From Rubrobacter sp. (GTDB lineage Bacteria; Actinomycetota; Rubrobacteria; Rubrobacterales; Rubrobacteraceae), in NCBI GenBank assembly GCA_016781705.1, contig JADDPV010000116.1, positions 1 through 6,189 on the forward strand: DNA of 6,189 nt, written 5' to 3'. Shown piece after piece: positions 5,534 to 6,189 of the stretch (within the stretch, counting starts at the first letter, position 1; each line of letters begins with the position of its first letter). The position numbers and the translations under genes were made by a program. The notes under the pieces are model-generated. The model was not told the origin of the DNA. It was given only the letters and a program-made list of their open reading frames with translations, and did no database searches.

Positions 5534-6189
5534 ATGTCGGAAGAGGTTTCGCGCGCGACATCCGGTGGAGCGGACGACCGTCCGGGGTGTCCTACGGACC
5601 GTGCCGCCCTGTCCCAGCGCAAGACGACGCGCAGCCACAAGCCCGCGGGGAGGCCCGTCGAGCGCGGCGCCAATGGGACGTGGCACGTGCGCGGGCACCC
5701 GCAGGCGCGGGCGGTCTTGCGGAGCGCGGACACGAAGCAGGCGGGCTTCAACGCGGAGCTTCTGGAGGGGCTGCCTCAGAGGATGAGGCCCCCGATCCTG
5801 TACCAGGAGGGCCAGCCCCACCACGAGCAGCGCCGCGGGACCGCCCGGTTCTTCTCGCCGAAGACCGTCAGTGAGAGCTACCGCGATCTTATGGAGGAAC
5901 TCGCGGGAGCGGCAATCCGGCGTCTCCTGCGCAAACGGCGCGCGGACCTCGACGCCCTGAGCATGGAGCTGGCGGTCGGGGTGGCCGCCCAGGTCGTGGG
6001 GCTCACGGAGAGCAGGCTGCCGGGCATGGCGAGACGCCTCGACGCTTTTTTCGAGGGGGACGTCACCGGCTTCGGCTGGAACCCGCGGGCGATTCTCGGC
6101 TTCGCGCGCAACCAGGCACGGGTGGCGGCCTTCTTCTACCTCGACGTGAAGCCCGCGATCGAGGCGAGAAAGAAGGAACCGCGGGAGGA
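5534..6189 (+). CDS. Cytochrome P450 (N-terminal 218 residues; continues past window)
   Basis: Heme-thiolate monooxygenase, soluble bacterial type, with no signal peptide or membrane anchor. Residues 1-45 are a polar, disordered-looking lead rich in Arg, Gly and Ser. A WHVRGHPQARAVLRS segment (50-64) then resembles the B-helix region. PHHEQRRGTARFFSPKTV (95-112) carries the C-helix H97-xxx-R101 pair that holds the heme propionates, followed by the usual phenylalanine-rich start of the next helix. DLDALSMELAVGVAAQVVGL (138-157) fits the E helix, and FFYLDVKPAIEARKKEPRE (200-218) leads towards the G/H region. The I-helix, ExxR and Cys-ligand motifs would lie right of the window, so activity cannot be checked. 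The ATG is preceded by AAGGA at 5 nt. The reading frame is open to the end of the window. Substrate unknown; the redox partner is not visible. Confidence 0.88.
   Translation, partial: MSEEVSRATSGGADDRPGCPTDRAALSQRKTTRSHKPAGRPVERGANGTWHVRGHPQARAVLRSADTKQAGFNAELLEGLPQRMRPPILYQEGQPHHEQRRGTARFFSPKTVSESYRDLMEELAGAAIRRLLRKRRADLDALSMELAVGVAAQVVGLTESRLPGMARRLDAFFEGDVTGFGWNPRAILGFARNQARVAAFFYLDVKPAIEARKKEPRE

Noticed and set aside
4686..5561. Long minus-strand reading frame opposite the SDR gene
   Set aside because: It mirrors the SDR coding sequence in antisense, has no recognisable domain and no ribosome binding site. The plus-strand frame has a clear Rossmann motif.

Overview
The window is high-GC bacterial chromosomal DNA. 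The codon style (GC-rich third positions, but regular ATA-Ile and AGG-Arg codons), GTG/TTG starts and protein flavour suggest an actinobacterium, perhaps Rubrobacter-like. That assignment is inference, because no rRNA or other marker is present. Seven genes are supported; the two at the window edges are partial. No IS element, CRISPR array, complete tRNA or phage gene was seen.

Region 1 (1-2204, minus strand) is a tightly packed purine-catabolism operon. It is transcribed in the order FAD subunit of a xanthine dehydrogenase-family enzyme, its [2Fe-2S] subunit, then an 8-oxoguanine deaminase-like amidohydrolase running off the left edge. The stop and start codons overlap (TAGTG, then ATGA). 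Xanthine dehydrogenase and 8-oxoguanine deaminase both make urate, so the set is coherent. The molybdopterin subunit is not in the window and is expected to the left.

Region 2 (2205-2558) is a divergent regulatory region. It holds a strong minus-strand promoter (TTGACA, 18 nt, TATACT). The predicted leader of about 170 nt contains two imperfect direct repeats of about 42 bp, spaced about 52.5 bp apart. One repeat sits inside a 7-bp inverted repeat. A 19-bp near-palindrome lies just upstream of the first gene's ribosome binding site. On the plus side there is a TATAAA element and a clear ribosome binding site for the divergent gene.

Region 3 (2559-3547) is a plus-strand aldo/keto reductase with an intact catalytic tetrad, followed by a 16-bp perfect hairpin that is a probable terminator.

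Region 4 (3548-4000) has no convincing gene but several inverted repeats. These are a 16-nt palindrome beside a T-arm-like fragment, a nested stem structure at 3821-3896, and a perfect 17-nt palindrome at 3915-3931, about 70 nt before the next gene.

Region 5 (4001-6189) has three plus-strand genes with gaps of 70-80 nt: a single-domain VOC (glyoxalase/extradiol dioxygenase) metalloprotein, an NmrA-like NAD(P)-binding SDR protein, and the N-terminal 218 residues of a cytochrome P450. They could form a small oxidative or detoxification operon, but the substrate is unknown. The most unusual signal in the window is the repeat-bearing leader of the purine operon.
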